DNA of 64,000 nt, taken from positions 62,001 through 126,000 of the forward strand of contig DCMZ01000001.1 of the NCBI GenBank assembly GCA_002321895.1, written 5' to 3'. The translations under genes were made by a program, and so were the position numbers. Each line of letters starts with the position of its first letter. The stretch's first letter is position 1. Shown in pieces: positions 39,101-47,738 of this stretch. The notes under the pieces are model-generated. The model saw only the letters and a program-made list of their open reading frames with translations. It made no database searches and was not told where the DNA came from. This stretch comes from Bdellovibrionaceae bacterium UBA1609 (GTDB taxonomy: Bacteria > Bdellovibrionota > Bdellovibrionia > Bdellovibrionales > UBA1609).

Positions 39101-39253
39101 GGTAGTGAAGTTATGAAGCCTATGGCCATTCCAACTCTTGGTGGAATGTTAGTTGAGTTAGTAACTTTATTTATCGTGCCTGTTGTTTATTCATATTTTG
39201 AACAAAGAAAAATGGAAAAAGAAAATTTGGTTACTGTTTCTGATAAGAAATAG
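36122..39253 (+). CDS. cusA: CusA-type heavy-metal RND efflux pump
   Basis: 1043 aa, the full 12-helix RND architecture with two periplasmic loops. Starts with the HME-RND N-terminus (MIQNLIELSIRNRAVVVIGF; DAIPDIGENQQIVFTEWAGRSP). TM4 reads AIGSMVDMGIIMTEN; the AIG start fits the copper/silver (HME4) subgroup, while DMG/TEN differs from the usual DAA/IEN. Works with the adaptor and outer-membrane protein encoded upstream. Complete, no frame problems. Metal assignment follows motif and context. Confidence 0.93.
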   Translation: MIQNLIELSIRNRAVVVIGFVFIALLSIFSLKTARIDAIPDIGENQQIVFTEWAGRSPKDIEEQVTYPLSVMMQGIPGVKNIRATSAFGFSIIYVIFKDEVDFYWSRSRVLEKLSTASSELPSGVTPNMGPDATGLGQIFWYTLENEKGTSKPKSLAELRSIQDFYVRYLLQGVEGVSEVASIGGFVKEYQIDVDPNKLFAYDVHFSKLIKSIQNSNIDVGAEVVEDGDREFVVRGKGFFKSISDIENVVVAVKNNSPIRVKDLASVNIGPGFRRGALDKNGVESVGGVVTMRFGENPKEVIDNVKERLSVVEKGLPKGVKLVPFYDRTEVIERTIGTVYSALGQEIIITIVVILLFLLHFKSSILVSLTLPFGVGISFILMKFLGIDSNVMSLSGLVIAIGSMVDMGIIMTENIYSHLAQNPNASKKDRIEIIVKSAREVGPAILTAVATTIVTFLPVFGLEGSEGKLFGPLAWAKTLAMFGSVVVAIILVPALSAYLLKGELKPIEKNKVSLFIVEKYRPALNWMLDNRKIFVIFPTIIFMLGMFGYSKLGKEFMPSLNEGEILYMPVTTPDVSMTKARELLAYTDKKLKEHPLVADAIGKLGRANTAIDPAPVAMFETVIKLVPEDEWPDGVSIYDIMSELDGELQVPGLVNAWLFPIENRIAMISTGIKTQIGIKIFGDDLKTLESIASKIGKEVEKVKGAYGVYAEQITGKPYIEFDIDRVAASRYGINTGTINKILQTAVGGMTIGQFYEGRERYPIRVRYKKELRDRIDELKKVLVPSPLGQHIPLSELADIQVVTGPAAIQSENGMLRSLVLLNVKDRDLIGFVEEAKVHIEKNVELPKGYSIVWAGQYESQVRSNNRLMMLVPLALMINLVLIYFGIKNLRNAAIIFSAVPIAFSGGLILLWIGGFNTSVAVWVGFIALFGIAVDDGVVMMTYLQEAIKTHKPKDWGGLKECIIEAGSRRIRPLVMTTTTTVVALIPIMWSTSTGSEVMKPMAIPTLGGMLVELVTLFIVPVVYSYFEQRKMEKENLVTVSDKK

Positions 39254-39273
39254 AAATTACTATGGAGGTATAT

Positions 39274-39870
39274 ATGTGTCCAAATTGTGAAAAGAAACTA
39301 TCATTAAAAAAATCATTCCTAGTGTTAAGTGTAGTTGCACTTGGGTTATTTGGGATGGAGAGCTATGCATCAGGAACTCAGGGTGGTCACGATCATAGTA
39401 AGATGAATCACTCTAAAATGGATCACTCAAAGATGAAAAAAGGTGATCGAAAGTCTTTATCGGAAGCAGCTAAGAAATCTGTTGTATCAGCTTTAGAAGC
39501 GAATGAAGCACTTCATAGTTCATTTTTTAAGTATGATGCCAAAGCTGTTGAATCAAATGCTATGAAATTAAAAAAGGCAATTGATGCAATTGAAGATAAA
39601 GATGTTGCAAAGCTTTTAAGTTTCTCTAAGACTAAGCTTTCTGAAATTAAAGCTTCAAATGATAGAGAAACTAATAATAAGAACTATCACCTTGTATCAA
39701 TGGCCCTAATTCATATTGTTAATAAGTATGATGTTGGTTCAAAGTACAATGCTTATTCTTGCCCAATGGTTAAGAAGAAATGGGTACAAAACAGTAGTAA
39801 AATGGCAAAGGTTCATAATCCTTATGCTCCCAATATGCCTCATTGCGGTTCGCAAGATAGCCACCACTAA
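39274..39870 (+). CDS. Exported copper-binding protein with DUF3347-like domain
   Basis: 198 aa from ATG 39274 (GGAGG 5 nt upstream). N-terminal MCPNCEKKL, membrane-crossing signal segment, then a HDHSKMNHSKMDHSKM repeat of His/Met that would bind copper. Globular part (SLSEAAKKSVVSALEANEALHSSFFKYDAKAVE) resembles DUF3347. The C-terminus has a Cys/His set (SCPMVKKKW, MPHCGSQDSHH). Ends the copper operon; a terminator-like hairpin follows. Probably a periplasmic copper sponge or donor to the pump. Confidence 0.8.
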   Translation: MCPNCEKKLSLKKSFLVLSVVALGLFGMESYASGTQGGHDHSKMNHSKMDHSKMKKGDRKSLSEAAKKSVVSALEANEALHSSFFKYDAKAVESNAMKLKKAIDAIEDKDVAKLLSFSKTKLSEIKASNDRETNNKNYHLVSMALIHIVNKYDVGSKYNAYSCPMVKKKWVQNSSKMAKVHNPYAPNMPHCGSQDSHH

Positions 39871-39883
39871 TAGTTAAATTGGC

Positions 39884-39904
39884 AAGCCCTCTGCATGAGG
39901 GCTT
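39884..39904 (+). terminator. Hairpin after the copper efflux operon
   Basis: AAGCCCTC (39884-39891) / GAGGGCTT (39897-39904), perfect 8-bp arms, 5-nt loop. No strong T-run follows directly, so it is a likely but imperfect terminator. Confidence 0.6.
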
Positions 39905-39961
39905 GATTGGTAAAAATATAATGGATTGACCAAGCAATTTTGTTTTTATATAATTTGTGCA

Positions 39962-40318
39962 ATGTTTAAAAGACTAATGAGTATATTTATTTTAATCGGT
40001 TTTATATTTGGTTTATCAAATGAAGTCAGTGCTTTGTCTTTTAATCATGATGACACGATATCTATAAAAGCTGAATCTTATAGCTCGACAAGCTCTATAA
40101 ACATAGAGGACTGTGAAGATTGCCACGATGATGGATGCCATGATCACGATGCACACTGTGCTCACCATTGCTCTGGACTACATAACTTAATTGAAAATAA
40201 GCAGACCATGAGTCTGAACTATGAAACAGGTGTAGATAGTAAAATTACTTGGTATTTTAATTTTCACTATGATGAACCTTTTCTTGACCCAGCACTGAAG
40301 CCACCGCTCTTTTCCTAA
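39962..40318 (+). CDS. Small exported His/Cys-rich protein of the cation efflux operon
   Basis: 118 aa from ATG 39962. Signal peptide MFKRLMSIFILIGFIFGLSNEVSA, then a metal-binding cluster DCEDCHDDGCHDHDAHCAHH (residues about 56-75). It ends DEPFLDPALKPPLF, a tail I associate with small leading proteins of Czc-type operons. It lies 60 bp ahead of the czcC-like gene. Likely a periplasmic divalent-metal binder or regulator of the pump (CzcI-like in position); no firm family. Confidence 0.7.
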   Translation: MFKRLMSIFILIGFIFGLSNEVSALSFNHDDTISIKAESYSSTSSINIEDCEDCHDDGCHDHDAHCAHHCSGLHNLIENKQTMSLNYETGVDSKITWYFNFHYDEPFLDPALKPPLFS

Positions 40319-40378
40319 CTTTAATTAAAAACTTAAACGAAAACCGTTTTAGAACAATTATTATTGTTAGGAAGATAA

Positions 40379-41611
40379 ATGAATAAAATAAAACTTTATG
40401 TTATATCGCTTATAGCAAGTTCTTTTCTTACAGAAAGTTCACTTGCAAATTGTGATAATAAAACACCAACTGAACTTTTAGAGAGCTTCAAAAACAGTCA
40501 TCCTCAAGTTATTGAAAACAACTCATCTATTAAAGTTTCTGAGAAATGGATTGAAGTAGCTAAGCAAAGGCCAAATCCTGAATTTCAGGCTCAAGGAATG
40601 AAAGGCGAAGAAATAGATGGTGACGTCGATAGAATTAGCTTATCACTCATGCATACAATTGAGCTTGGGGGCAAGAGGTCTTCGAGAATAGATTTTGCTG
40701 ATAGTAAGAGAAAACAATTTAAAGCATCAGTCCAAGATTCAAACGAAGATGTACTTATAGATGCAATCCTCAAGGCTTACAGATTAAGGCAAGTTAAAGA
40801 GCTAATTCCAATATACGAGGAAGCTTATGAGGCTTTTAATAAGATTTTAAAGGTTAAGCTAAAAAGAAAATCACTCTCTCCAGAGGAACAAGTTGAAAAA
40901 GAAACTCTTGTGCTGGCAACTAATGACTACAGGCTAAAAGTCTCTAAACTTAAATCAGAGAAAATAAACCTGAGTCGGCATCTATCCTTTTTCGTTGGTG
41001 AAAACTGTGACCTCAAACAAGATTCCCTTCCTCAGAAAGTTGACTTAACAAGAAGTTTTAATCTGAAAAAAGAAACTCCGAGCTATTCAAAACTTCAGGT
41101 AGCGATAAATAATCTTGAATCAGCAAAAATGAAGTTAGAACTAGAGAGGTCAAATGCATATCCTGATTTAAAAATTGGGCCAGCTTTTGAGACTGAAAAT
41201 ATCAATGGAAAGAATTATCAGTCTGTTGGATTGAACATTAGCATGGACTTGCCAATTCTTAGCACTAATTCTGGCTCAAAAAGCCAAGCATTAGAGCAAA
41301 TGAATACCGCAAGAGTGAGATACAAGAATATCAAAAGAGAAGCTTACCTAGACTTAGAAGCATGGATCGAAAAATACAATGCGTTGGGAAGCAGTCTTAA
41401 AACGATTGCCACAAGAGAAGACCTTGATAAGAAGCACTTAAAAATTGAAAAGCTCTTTAAAAGAGGTGTGATTTCAACAGCAATGATTATTGAATCTCAT
41501 AGGCAATTGATTGAATTTGCTAATACTCGCAATGAGTTTGAATTAGGTGCTGCCGAGGCACTATGGAATATCTATAAAATTAACGGAACAGTTTTTACTG
41601 AAAAGCTATAA
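40379..41611 (+). CDS. CzcC-like outer-membrane efflux protein
   Basis: 410 aa, signal peptide (MNKIKLYVISLIASSFLTESSLA), and outer-membrane efflux repeats (PTELLESFKNSHPQVIENNSSIKVSEKWIEVA; RPNPEFQAQGMKGEE; LPILSTNSGSKSQALEQM). The HTIELGGKRSSRIDFA segment is typical of CzcC/CusC of metal pumps. First large gene of the divalent-cation module, 9 bp before the adaptor-like gene. Confidence 0.87.
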   Translation: MNKIKLYVISLIASSFLTESSLANCDNKTPTELLESFKNSHPQVIENNSSIKVSEKWIEVAKQRPNPEFQAQGMKGEEIDGDVDRISLSLMHTIELGGKRSSRIDFADSKRKQFKASVQDSNEDVLIDAILKAYRLRQVKELIPIYEEAYEAFNKILKVKLKRKSLSPEEQVEKETLVLATNDYRLKVSKLKSEKINLSRHLSFFVGENCDLKQDSLPQKVDLTRSFNLKKETPSYSKLQVAINNLESAKMKLELERSNAYPDLKIGPAFETENINGKNYQSVGLNISMDLPILSTNSGSKSQALEQMNTARVRYKNIKREAYLDLEAWIEKYNALGSSLKTIATREDLDKKHLKIEKLFKRGVISTAMIIESHRQLIEFANTRNEFELGAAEALWNIYKINGTVFTEKL

Positions 41612-41620
41612 GAGGACATT

Positions 41621-42199
41621 ATGAAAAATATCAAATTTATAACTATGACTATATTTTTAATTAGTAACCTAGCATTTGCTGAAGGTGATCATGATCATTC
41701 TTCCCACAAAGGACATGATCATTCAAAGCAAGAAGAAAAACATGATGACCATGATGATCACAAGGGGCACGATCACTCAAAACATGACGACCACGATGAT
41801 CACTCTAAACATAGTGACAATAAAGGGCATGATCATGGAGCCTCTAAGGCAATTGGCAAAGGTAGAGCCATTGAAATTGTAGACGAGAAAAAAGGATTCA
41901 AGTTAAGCAAGGAAGCAATTAAAACCTTAAAGCTTAGACTTCAAAATGTTGATGGAGACCAATTTGAGATTAGCAAAGCAACATTAGTAAGTTCAAAAAG
42001 CATAAAAGGTGTTTATAGGTTTAGAGCGGGCTTTTTTAAACTGCTTAGTGCAAAAATTCTAAAAGAAACTAAGTCTGGATATAAAGTTAAGGTTGCAGGT
42101 GTGGAATTTGGTGATCAAATTGTAATCAATGGGGTTGGACTTCTTAGAGTTACTGATGTCTATTCGACTGATAAGTCAGAATATGGCCACTCTCACTGA
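41621..42199 (+). CDS. Reduced, His/Asp-rich CzcB-like adaptor
   Basis: 192 aa. Signal peptide (MKNIKFITMTIFLISNLAFA), then about 55 residues of HDHS/HDDHDD/KGHDHSK repeats (strong divalent-metal binding). The C-terminal part (AIGKGRAIEIVDEKKGFKLSKEAIKTL ... VAGVEFGDQIVINGVGLLRV) matches only the last, membrane-proximal domain of RND adaptors. The lipoyl, hairpin and beta-barrel domains (about 200 residues) are missing, and no other czcB is present between the CzcC- and CzcA-like genes. Intact frame, so reduction looks real rather than a mutation. Confidence 0.75.
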   Translation: MKNIKFITMTIFLISNLAFAEGDHDHSSHKGHDHSKQEEKHDDHDDHKGHDHSKHDDHDDHSKHSDNKGHDHGASKAIGKGRAIEIVDEKKGFKLSKEAIKTLKLRLQNVDGDQFEISKATLVSSKSIKGVYRFRAGFFKLLSAKILKETKSGYKVKVAGVEFGDQIVINGVGLLRVTDVYSTDKSEYGHSH

Positions 42200-42218
42200 C
42201 ACATAAAGGGGTGATCAC

Positions 42219-45200
42219 ATGATTAACAAAGTTATAGAATTTTCAGTTAATAATAGGATGTTTGTCTTCATGGCGACTCTCTTATTAATTGTTTTTGGTT
42301 TAAAGTCATTTCAAGAGCTGTCTATAGACGCTGTTCCTGATATTACGAACACTCAAGTACAAATAAATTCTCAAGTAAAAGGACTTGTGCCTGAAGAGGT
42401 AGAAAGGATGGTTACGTTTCCCATCGAATACTCCATGAATGGTATTCCTGGGGTTGAAACGATTAGGTCTATTTCTAGGTATGGTATCTCTCAGGTGACA
42501 GTTATCTTCAAAGAAGGAACTGATATTTACAAGGCAAGGCAGCTTGCTTCTGAGAAGTTGCAAAATATTGAATTACCTGTCGGAGTTGTCCCTGAAATGG
42601 GGCCAATTAGTACAGGGCTTGGAGAAATATTTCATTACTCCATAGAGGCAAAATCTCCTGAGAAAGATGGAGAGAAAAGACTTCTTCAGCTAATGGAGCT
42701 TCGTTCAATCCAAGACTGGTATATAAAACCAAGGCTTTTAACGGTTAAAGGAGTTACAGAGGTTAATACGATTGGTGGTTATGAAAAGCAATTTTTTATT
42801 CAACCAAAGATTGATCTGATGTCTAAATATGGTCTTCACTTTGATGACATTGAAGCAGCGATTGAAAATACAAATCTCAATGTTGGAGGCGGATATATAC
42901 AGCAAACAGGAGAACAGGTTCTTGTAAGAGGTGTTGGTCTGTTAAAAGGTATTAAAGATATTGAAAATGTGGTGGTTAAAAGACTTTCATCTTATCAAGT
43001 AGTTAAAATCAAGGATATTGCCCAAGTTAAGTTTGATAAAGAAATTCGTACTGGTGCAGCGACCGTAAACGGAGAAGAATCAATCATTGGTACTGCTTTT
43101 ATGCTTCTAGGGGAAAACTCAAGAGCAGTGGCACAAAGAGTTTCATCTAAGCTTGAAGATGTAAAAAAAGACTTACCAGAATGGGTTGAACTTAAAGTTC
43201 TTTATGATCGCTCTAATATGGTAAATGCAACACTTAGTACCGTTGAGCATAATCTTCTTATGGGCGCTGGGCTTGTTATGGTCTTTTTATTACTCCTTGT
43301 TGGTAATTTAAGAGCTGCCATAATTACTTCACTAATGATTCCCGTCTCCCTACTTATGACATTTATTCTTATGAGATGGCAGAATGTTTCAGGGAATTTA
43401 ATGAGTTTGGGTGCCTTGGATTTTGGGATTATTGTTGATGGAGCAGTTATTGTAATAGAAAACTGTGTCCATAGATTGCAAAAAAAAGGTGAAGAACTTG
43501 GTAGAGAGTTATCAAGAGCAGAAGTTAAACAATTAGTAATCGACTCAGCTATTGAAATACGTTCTGCTGCTGGTTTTGGTGAGCTAATTGTTATAACTGT
43601 ATTTATCCCACTTTTTGCTTTAACAGGTGTTGAGGGTAAAATGTTTGGGCCAATGGCAATGACTTTTATCATGGCATTAGGTTCTGCTCTACTTCTTTCT
43701 TTTACTGTTGTTCCAGCTCTGGCAGCTACTTTTTTAAGTGGAAAAACAAGAGATAAGAAACCATTTCTTATGAGTATGGCAGAAAAATTATTTAAGCCTA
43801 CTTTAGGTTTTGCATTAAGGTTTAAAAAAGGTGTTCTTGGAATTGGTATTGCTTCTATTGTTATGGGTGTTTTCTTGTTTTCAAGAATGGGAGCTGAGTT
43901 TATTCCTCAACTAGATGAAGGTGATTTTGCTATTCAGTTTATCCGACCTGCGAACATAAGCACTGAAAATTCTGTAAAACTTCAAAGGTTATCAGAAGAC
44001 ATAATAAAAGAATTTCCACAGGTTAAAGATGTGTTTGCAAGGACAGGTGCTGCTGAAGTCGCTACTGATCCAATGGGCGTGAATATCTCTGACTCCTACA
44101 TTATGCTTAAAGAAAAGAATAAATGGCCTCATGATGACCACATTCAGAACAAGAAAGACCTGATGAATGAAATTAAGGAAAAACTTGAATTGTATGTTCC
44201 GGGCCAAGTTCTTATGCTTTCTCAACCTGTAGAGTTACGCTTTAACGAACTCTTAGAAGGAACAAGAGCTGCGATTTCGGCTAAAGTATTTGGTGACGAA
44301 CTTGATAAGCTAATTTCCTACTCTAAAGAGGTTGCTGAAATTGTTGGAGAAATAGATGGTGCAGGTGAAGCTGAATCCGAATCAAAAGGTAAATCACCGA
44401 TGCTTCAGTACACTCCAAAAGTAGAAGAACTAGCTCAGTTAGGTGTCACAGCGAGGCCTGTACTAGATGCAATTAGTACAGCAATTGGAGGTCGTGAAGT
44501 TGGTCATGTTTTTGATGGTGTAAAAAGGTTTCCAATTGTTACCCGTCTTTCAGAAGGTGAAAGAAAAGATGTTATGACAGTAAGAAAACTTCCAGTTGGT
44601 ATTTCTGATGGCTTTACTGTTCCTATTGAACAAGTGGCAGATATAGATTTTGTTGAAACATTCTCTGCTGTTAGCCGTGAAAACTCTCAACGTAGAGTGG
44701 CTGTACTTGTTAATCCTGATACACGGGATATTGAGAGTTTTGTTAATAAAGCAAAAAAAGAGGTTGAAAGTAGAGTTAAGCTTCCTGAAGGCTACTTTAT
44801 TGAATGGGGAGGAACATTTAAAAATCTTCAAAGTGCTAAGGAGAGACTTGGGATTCTTGTACCTCTAGCACTTCTTATGATATTGGCTATGCTCTATGCT
44901 GCATTTAAAAACTTTGCTCAAGTGATATTGATATTTACTTGTGCTCCAATGGCCCTAATCGGTGGTGTCTTATCATTAAATATAATGGGTATGCCTTTTA
45001 GTATTTCAGCAGGTGTTGGCTTTATTGCTCTTTCAGGAATAAGTATTCTAAATGGTGTTGTTCTTGTAACTTATTTTAATAGACTTATAAAGGATGGTAA
45101 GTCTCCAGACGAGGTAGTTAAAGAAGGTGCTATGACGAGATTGAGGCCAGTCTTAATGACGGCCCTAACAGACATCTTTGGATTTTTACCTATGATGTTT

Positions 45201-45362
45201 TCAACAGGTCTAGGAGCTGAGGTACAAAAGCCTTTAGCAACCGTTGTTGTTGGAGGGATTATTTCGGCGACTCTTCTTACTCTGATTGTCCTCCCAAGTT
45301 TGTACCGTCTATTTATTAAGTTTATGCAACCAGAACTAAATAAGGAGGCGTATGGGACATAA
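42219..45362 (+). CDS. czcA: CzcA-type heavy-metal RND efflux pump
   Basis: 1047 aa, full RND pump. N-terminus MINKVIEFSVNNRMFVFM; DAVPDITNTQVQINSQVKGL is the HME signature. TM4 motif LDFGIIVDGAVIVIEN is the DFG-DGA-EN type assigned to Zn/Co/Cd pumps (HME1), unlike the copper-type pump upstream at 36122. Overlaps the CDF transporter gene by 11 bp. Expected substrates Co, Zn or Cd, exported from the periplasm and cytoplasm. Confidence 0.93.
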   Translation: MINKVIEFSVNNRMFVFMATLLLIVFGLKSFQELSIDAVPDITNTQVQINSQVKGLVPEEVERMVTFPIEYSMNGIPGVETIRSISRYGISQVTVIFKEGTDIYKARQLASEKLQNIELPVGVVPEMGPISTGLGEIFHYSIEAKSPEKDGEKRLLQLMELRSIQDWYIKPRLLTVKGVTEVNTIGGYEKQFFIQPKIDLMSKYGLHFDDIEAAIENTNLNVGGGYIQQTGEQVLVRGVGLLKGIKDIENVVVKRLSSYQVVKIKDIAQVKFDKEIRTGAATVNGEESIIGTAFMLLGENSRAVAQRVSSKLEDVKKDLPEWVELKVLYDRSNMVNATLSTVEHNLLMGAGLVMVFLLLLVGNLRAAIITSLMIPVSLLMTFILMRWQNVSGNLMSLGALDFGIIVDGAVIVIENCVHRLQKKGEELGRELSRAEVKQLVIDSAIEIRSAAGFGELIVITVFIPLFALTGVEGKMFGPMAMTFIMALGSALLLSFTVVPALAATFLSGKTRDKKPFLMSMAEKLFKPTLGFALRFKKGVLGIGIASIVMGVFLFSRMGAEFIPQLDEGDFAIQFIRPANISTENSVKLQRLSEDIIKEFPQVKDVFARTGAAEVATDPMGVNISDSYIMLKEKNKWPHDDHIQNKKDLMNEIKEKLELYVPGQVLMLSQPVELRFNELLEGTRAAISAKVFGDELDKLISYSKEVAEIVGEIDGAGEAESESKGKSPMLQYTPKVEELAQLGVTARPVLDAISTAIGGREVGHVFDGVKRFPIVTRLSEGERKDVMTVRKLPVGISDGFTVPIEQVADIDFVETFSAVSRENSQRRVAVLVNPDTRDIESFVNKAKKEVESRVKLPEGYFIEWGGTFKNLQSAKERLGILVPLALLMILAMLYAAFKNFAQVILIFTCAPMALIGGVLSLNIMGMPFSISAGVGFIALSGISILNGVVLVTYFNRLIKDGKSPDEVVKEGAMTRLRPVLMTALTDIFGFLPMMFSTGLGAEVQKPLATVVVGGIISATLLTLIVLPSLYRLFIKFMQPELNKEAYGT

Positions 45363-46224
45363 TCACTCTCATCACCATCATGGCAGCAAGAATATACTTG
45401 TTGCCTTTTTTCTAAATGCAGGGTTTGCCGTAATAGAACTAATCGGTGGATATTTAACAAATAGTGTGGCCATATACTCTGATGCCCTACATGATTTTGG
45501 TGATAGTCTTGCACTTCTCTTTTCATACTTTGCTGAAAAACTTAGCCATAAAGATGCTGATAGAAAGTTTACGTTTGGTTATCGACGTTTTTCAATTCTT
45601 TCAGCTTTTATAAATGGAGTGATCCTTTTACTCGGTAGTATATTTGTTATTTATGAAGCTGCTCAAAGAATTATGGCTCCTGAAGAAGTTTCTCCTGAGG
45701 GAATGTTAGGATTGGCAATTTTGGGGATTGCGGTAAATTCTTTCGCTGCTTATAGATTATCTAAAGATGATAGTATGAATACAAAAATGGTTATGTTCCA
45801 TCTCTTAGAGGATTTACTTGGTTGGGTTGCCGTACTAGTTGTTAGCATCGTTTTGCTATTCAAGCCTTGGTATGTGTTGGATTCAATACTCTCTATTCTG
45901 ATCTCTCTAGTGATCCTTAGAGGGGTTTATAAGAATTTGCTCAAGGTAGGTTTGATTTTTCTCCAAAAGTTTCCTGATGAACTAGAATTTGAGCAATTGA
46001 AAAATGAAGTAATGGAACTTGACCTTGTAAACGATATACATGCTGTAAAAGGATGGTCTATTGATGATACAACTTACTATTTGCGCTTTCATGTACTTGT
46101 ACCAGAAGAAACAGAGATTGGGACTGTTGACTCATTAAAGGTTAAGATAAAAGAAATTTTGAAGAAGTATAATGTCGCTTACTCAACAATTGAGTTTGAG
46201 GCGGAGTGTGAAAAAAATGAATAA
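45352..46224 (+). CDS. czcD: Cation diffusion facilitator (CzcD-like)
   Basis: 290 aa with His-rich N-terminus (MGHNHSHHHHG), six membrane helices and the CDF metal sites (NAGFAVIELIGG; YSDALHDFGDSLAL with H-x-x-x-D; later MVMFHLLEDLLGW). The C-terminal cytoplasmic domain has VNDIHAVKGWSIDD. Moves Zn/Cd/Co from cytoplasm to periplasm, feeding the RND pump. Overlaps both neighbours (czcA by 11 bp, araC-type by 8 bp), so it is in one operon. Confidence 0.93.
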   Translation: MGHNHSHHHHGSKNILVAFFLNAGFAVIELIGGYLTNSVAIYSDALHDFGDSLALLFSYFAEKLSHKDADRKFTFGYRRFSILSAFINGVILLLGSIFVIYEAAQRIMAPEEVSPEGMLGLAILGIAVNSFAAYRLSKDDSMNTKMVMFHLLEDLLGWVAVLVVSIVLLFKPWYVLDSILSILISLVILRGVYKNLLKVGLIFLQKFPDELEFEQLKNEVMELDLVNDIHAVKGWSIDDTTYYLRFHVLVPEETEIGTVDSLKVKIKEILKKYNVAYSTIEFEAECEKNE

Positions 46225-46912
46225 TCAAATTTATCTATTCGACTTTTATGCTGTGATTATTTCAGATTCCCTTAATACTGAGTCTCACTCACATCTTGCT
46301 CATCAGATAACTTTTTCAATGAATGATGAACAGTTTCGAGTCGAAATTGATGGCGAGATAATAAAAGATATAGTGTTATTTATCCCTTCGGGCAAGTCTC
46401 ACAAGTTCCTTGAAAGTAACTCCAAATATTTGTCAATCTTAATGGATAATGAGTCTTTATTTGAGATAGGAGAATTGAAAAGAAAAATTGAAAAGCTTGA
46501 TACTTTTCCGAGGAATTTAGAGGATGTCAAATCTCTAGTTGAAAACCTAGGAATTGATAAGCATAAAAACATAGACCCTAGAATTGTCAAAATAAAAGAA
46601 ATGATTGAACAAACTGAGTGCTTAGAAAATATTAGATTAAATGAAATCTCTAAAGAAATCTTATTGTCAGAAAGTAGGACACTTCATTTATTTAAAGAGC
46701 AAGTTGGGGTACCTTTTAGAAAGTATATATTATGGAAGAAATTAAAAAGGGCAATTACATTATTTGCTAATAGTAAAGACAAGAAAGTCACTGATATTGC
46801 TTTAGAGGCTGGGTTCAGTGATTCCGCACACTTATCTAAGATTATTAAGTCATCGTTTGGCATTTCTCCTACAGAAATCCTTAAAAATAGCCAGTTTATA
46901 AAAGATCATTAA
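46217..46912 (+). CDS. AraC-family regulator
   Basis: 231 aa from ATG 46217 (the frame start at 46172 lies inside czcD). N-terminal cupin-like sensor with His cluster (TESHSHLAHQITFSM) and C-terminal double helix-turn-helix (IRLNEISKEILLSESRTLHLFKEQVGVPFRKYILWKKLKRA; KVTDIALEAGFSDSAHLSKIIKSSFGISPTE). It overlaps czcD by 8 bp. The His-rich start resembles metal ligands, so it could sense the cations exported here, but an organic ligand is possible. Confidence 0.87.
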   Translation: MNNQIYLFDFYAVIISDSLNTESHSHLAHQITFSMNDEQFRVEIDGEIIKDIVLFIPSGKSHKFLESNSKYLSILMDNESLFEIGELKRKIEKLDTFPRNLEDVKSLVENLGIDKHKNIDPRIVKIKEMIEQTECLENIRLNEISKEILLSESRTLHLFKEQVGVPFRKYILWKKLKRAITLFANSKDKKVTDIALEAGFSDSAHLSKIIKSSFGISPTEILKNSQFIKDH

Positions 46913-46957
46913 TGGCCTTCAATCTATACTGAATATAGATTAACAAGAGAGGTTGAG

Positions 46958-47725
46958 ATGACGAATGAAACAAAAATTTTAGACTTTAAAAATTCAGAGG
47001 TAGAAAAGATTTTAAGAAGAATTACACGTGGACTTACTGAGCAGAAAGATATTATTAATGCTTGCTACCTGTTTGTTAGGGATGAAATTAAATTTGGCTA
47101 TAATGAGAGTGATGACATATCAGCTTCAAAAGTTATAAAAGATGGATATGGACAATGTAATACAAAGTCAAATTTACTACTTGCTCTTCTCCGAGGAGCT
47201 GGTATTGAGGCCCGCTTTCATGGATTCACTATTGATAAAAGATTGCAATATGGAGCCGTGACAGGAATATTTTATTGGTTAACTCCAAGAGATATTTTTC
47301 ACAGCTGGATTGAAGTAAATTATAATGGCAATTGGTTTAATCTTGAAGGATTTATACTTGATAAAGAATACTTAGGTTCCTTAAAGTCCTATTTTACGAG
47401 TAACCCTAAAACTCTCTGTGGTTACGGTGTTGCGAGTAATGATTTTCAGTCTCCTCAAGTTGACTGGAGTGGAAACAATAATACATATATTCAAAAAGAA
47501 GGCATTGTTAGGGATTTAGGTGTGTTCGACTCACCAGATGAGTTTTATGAAAAGTATGGAACAAACCCTAAGGGAATAAAGAAGGTACTTTTTAAGCTAC
47601 TTGTACGTCATATTATGAATAATACTATTTCAAAGCTTAGAAAGAAAAAAACACAATCTAGTGGCGATTTAAAAACATTGTGTAGTATTGAAGATATTAA
47701 TTCAATTTCTTTTAATGATAAATAA
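46958..47725 (+). CDS. Transglutaminase-like protein
   Basis: 255 aa, cytoplasmic. The transglutaminase-like core has the catalytic Cys in DGYGQCNTKSNLLLALLRGAGIEAR and the His in DIFHSWIEVNYNGNWFNLEG. These proteins act as proteases, amidases or peptide-modifying enzymes; its presence in a metal cargo is unexpected, though similar genes occur next to DUF3703 and mercury genes. C-terminal lysine-rich tail. Substrate unknown. Confidence 0.78.
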   Translation: MTNETKILDFKNSEVEKILRRITRGLTEQKDIINACYLFVRDEIKFGYNESDDISASKVIKDGYGQCNTKSNLLLALLRGAGIEARFHGFTIDKRLQYGAVTGIFYWLTPRDIFHSWIEVNYNGNWFNLEGFILDKEYLGSLKSYFTSNPKTLCGYGVASNDFQSPQVDWSGNNNTYIQKEGIVRDLGVFDSPDEFYEKYGTNPKGIKKVLFKLLVRHIMNNTISKLRKKKTQSSGDLKTLCSIEDINSISFNDK

Positions 47726-47738
47726 TGGAAGTTAGTTG

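Noticed and set aside
41676..41882. Met/Thr-rich frame inside the His-rich adaptor gene
   Set aside because: Out-of-frame reading of the HDH repeat codons, no independent support.
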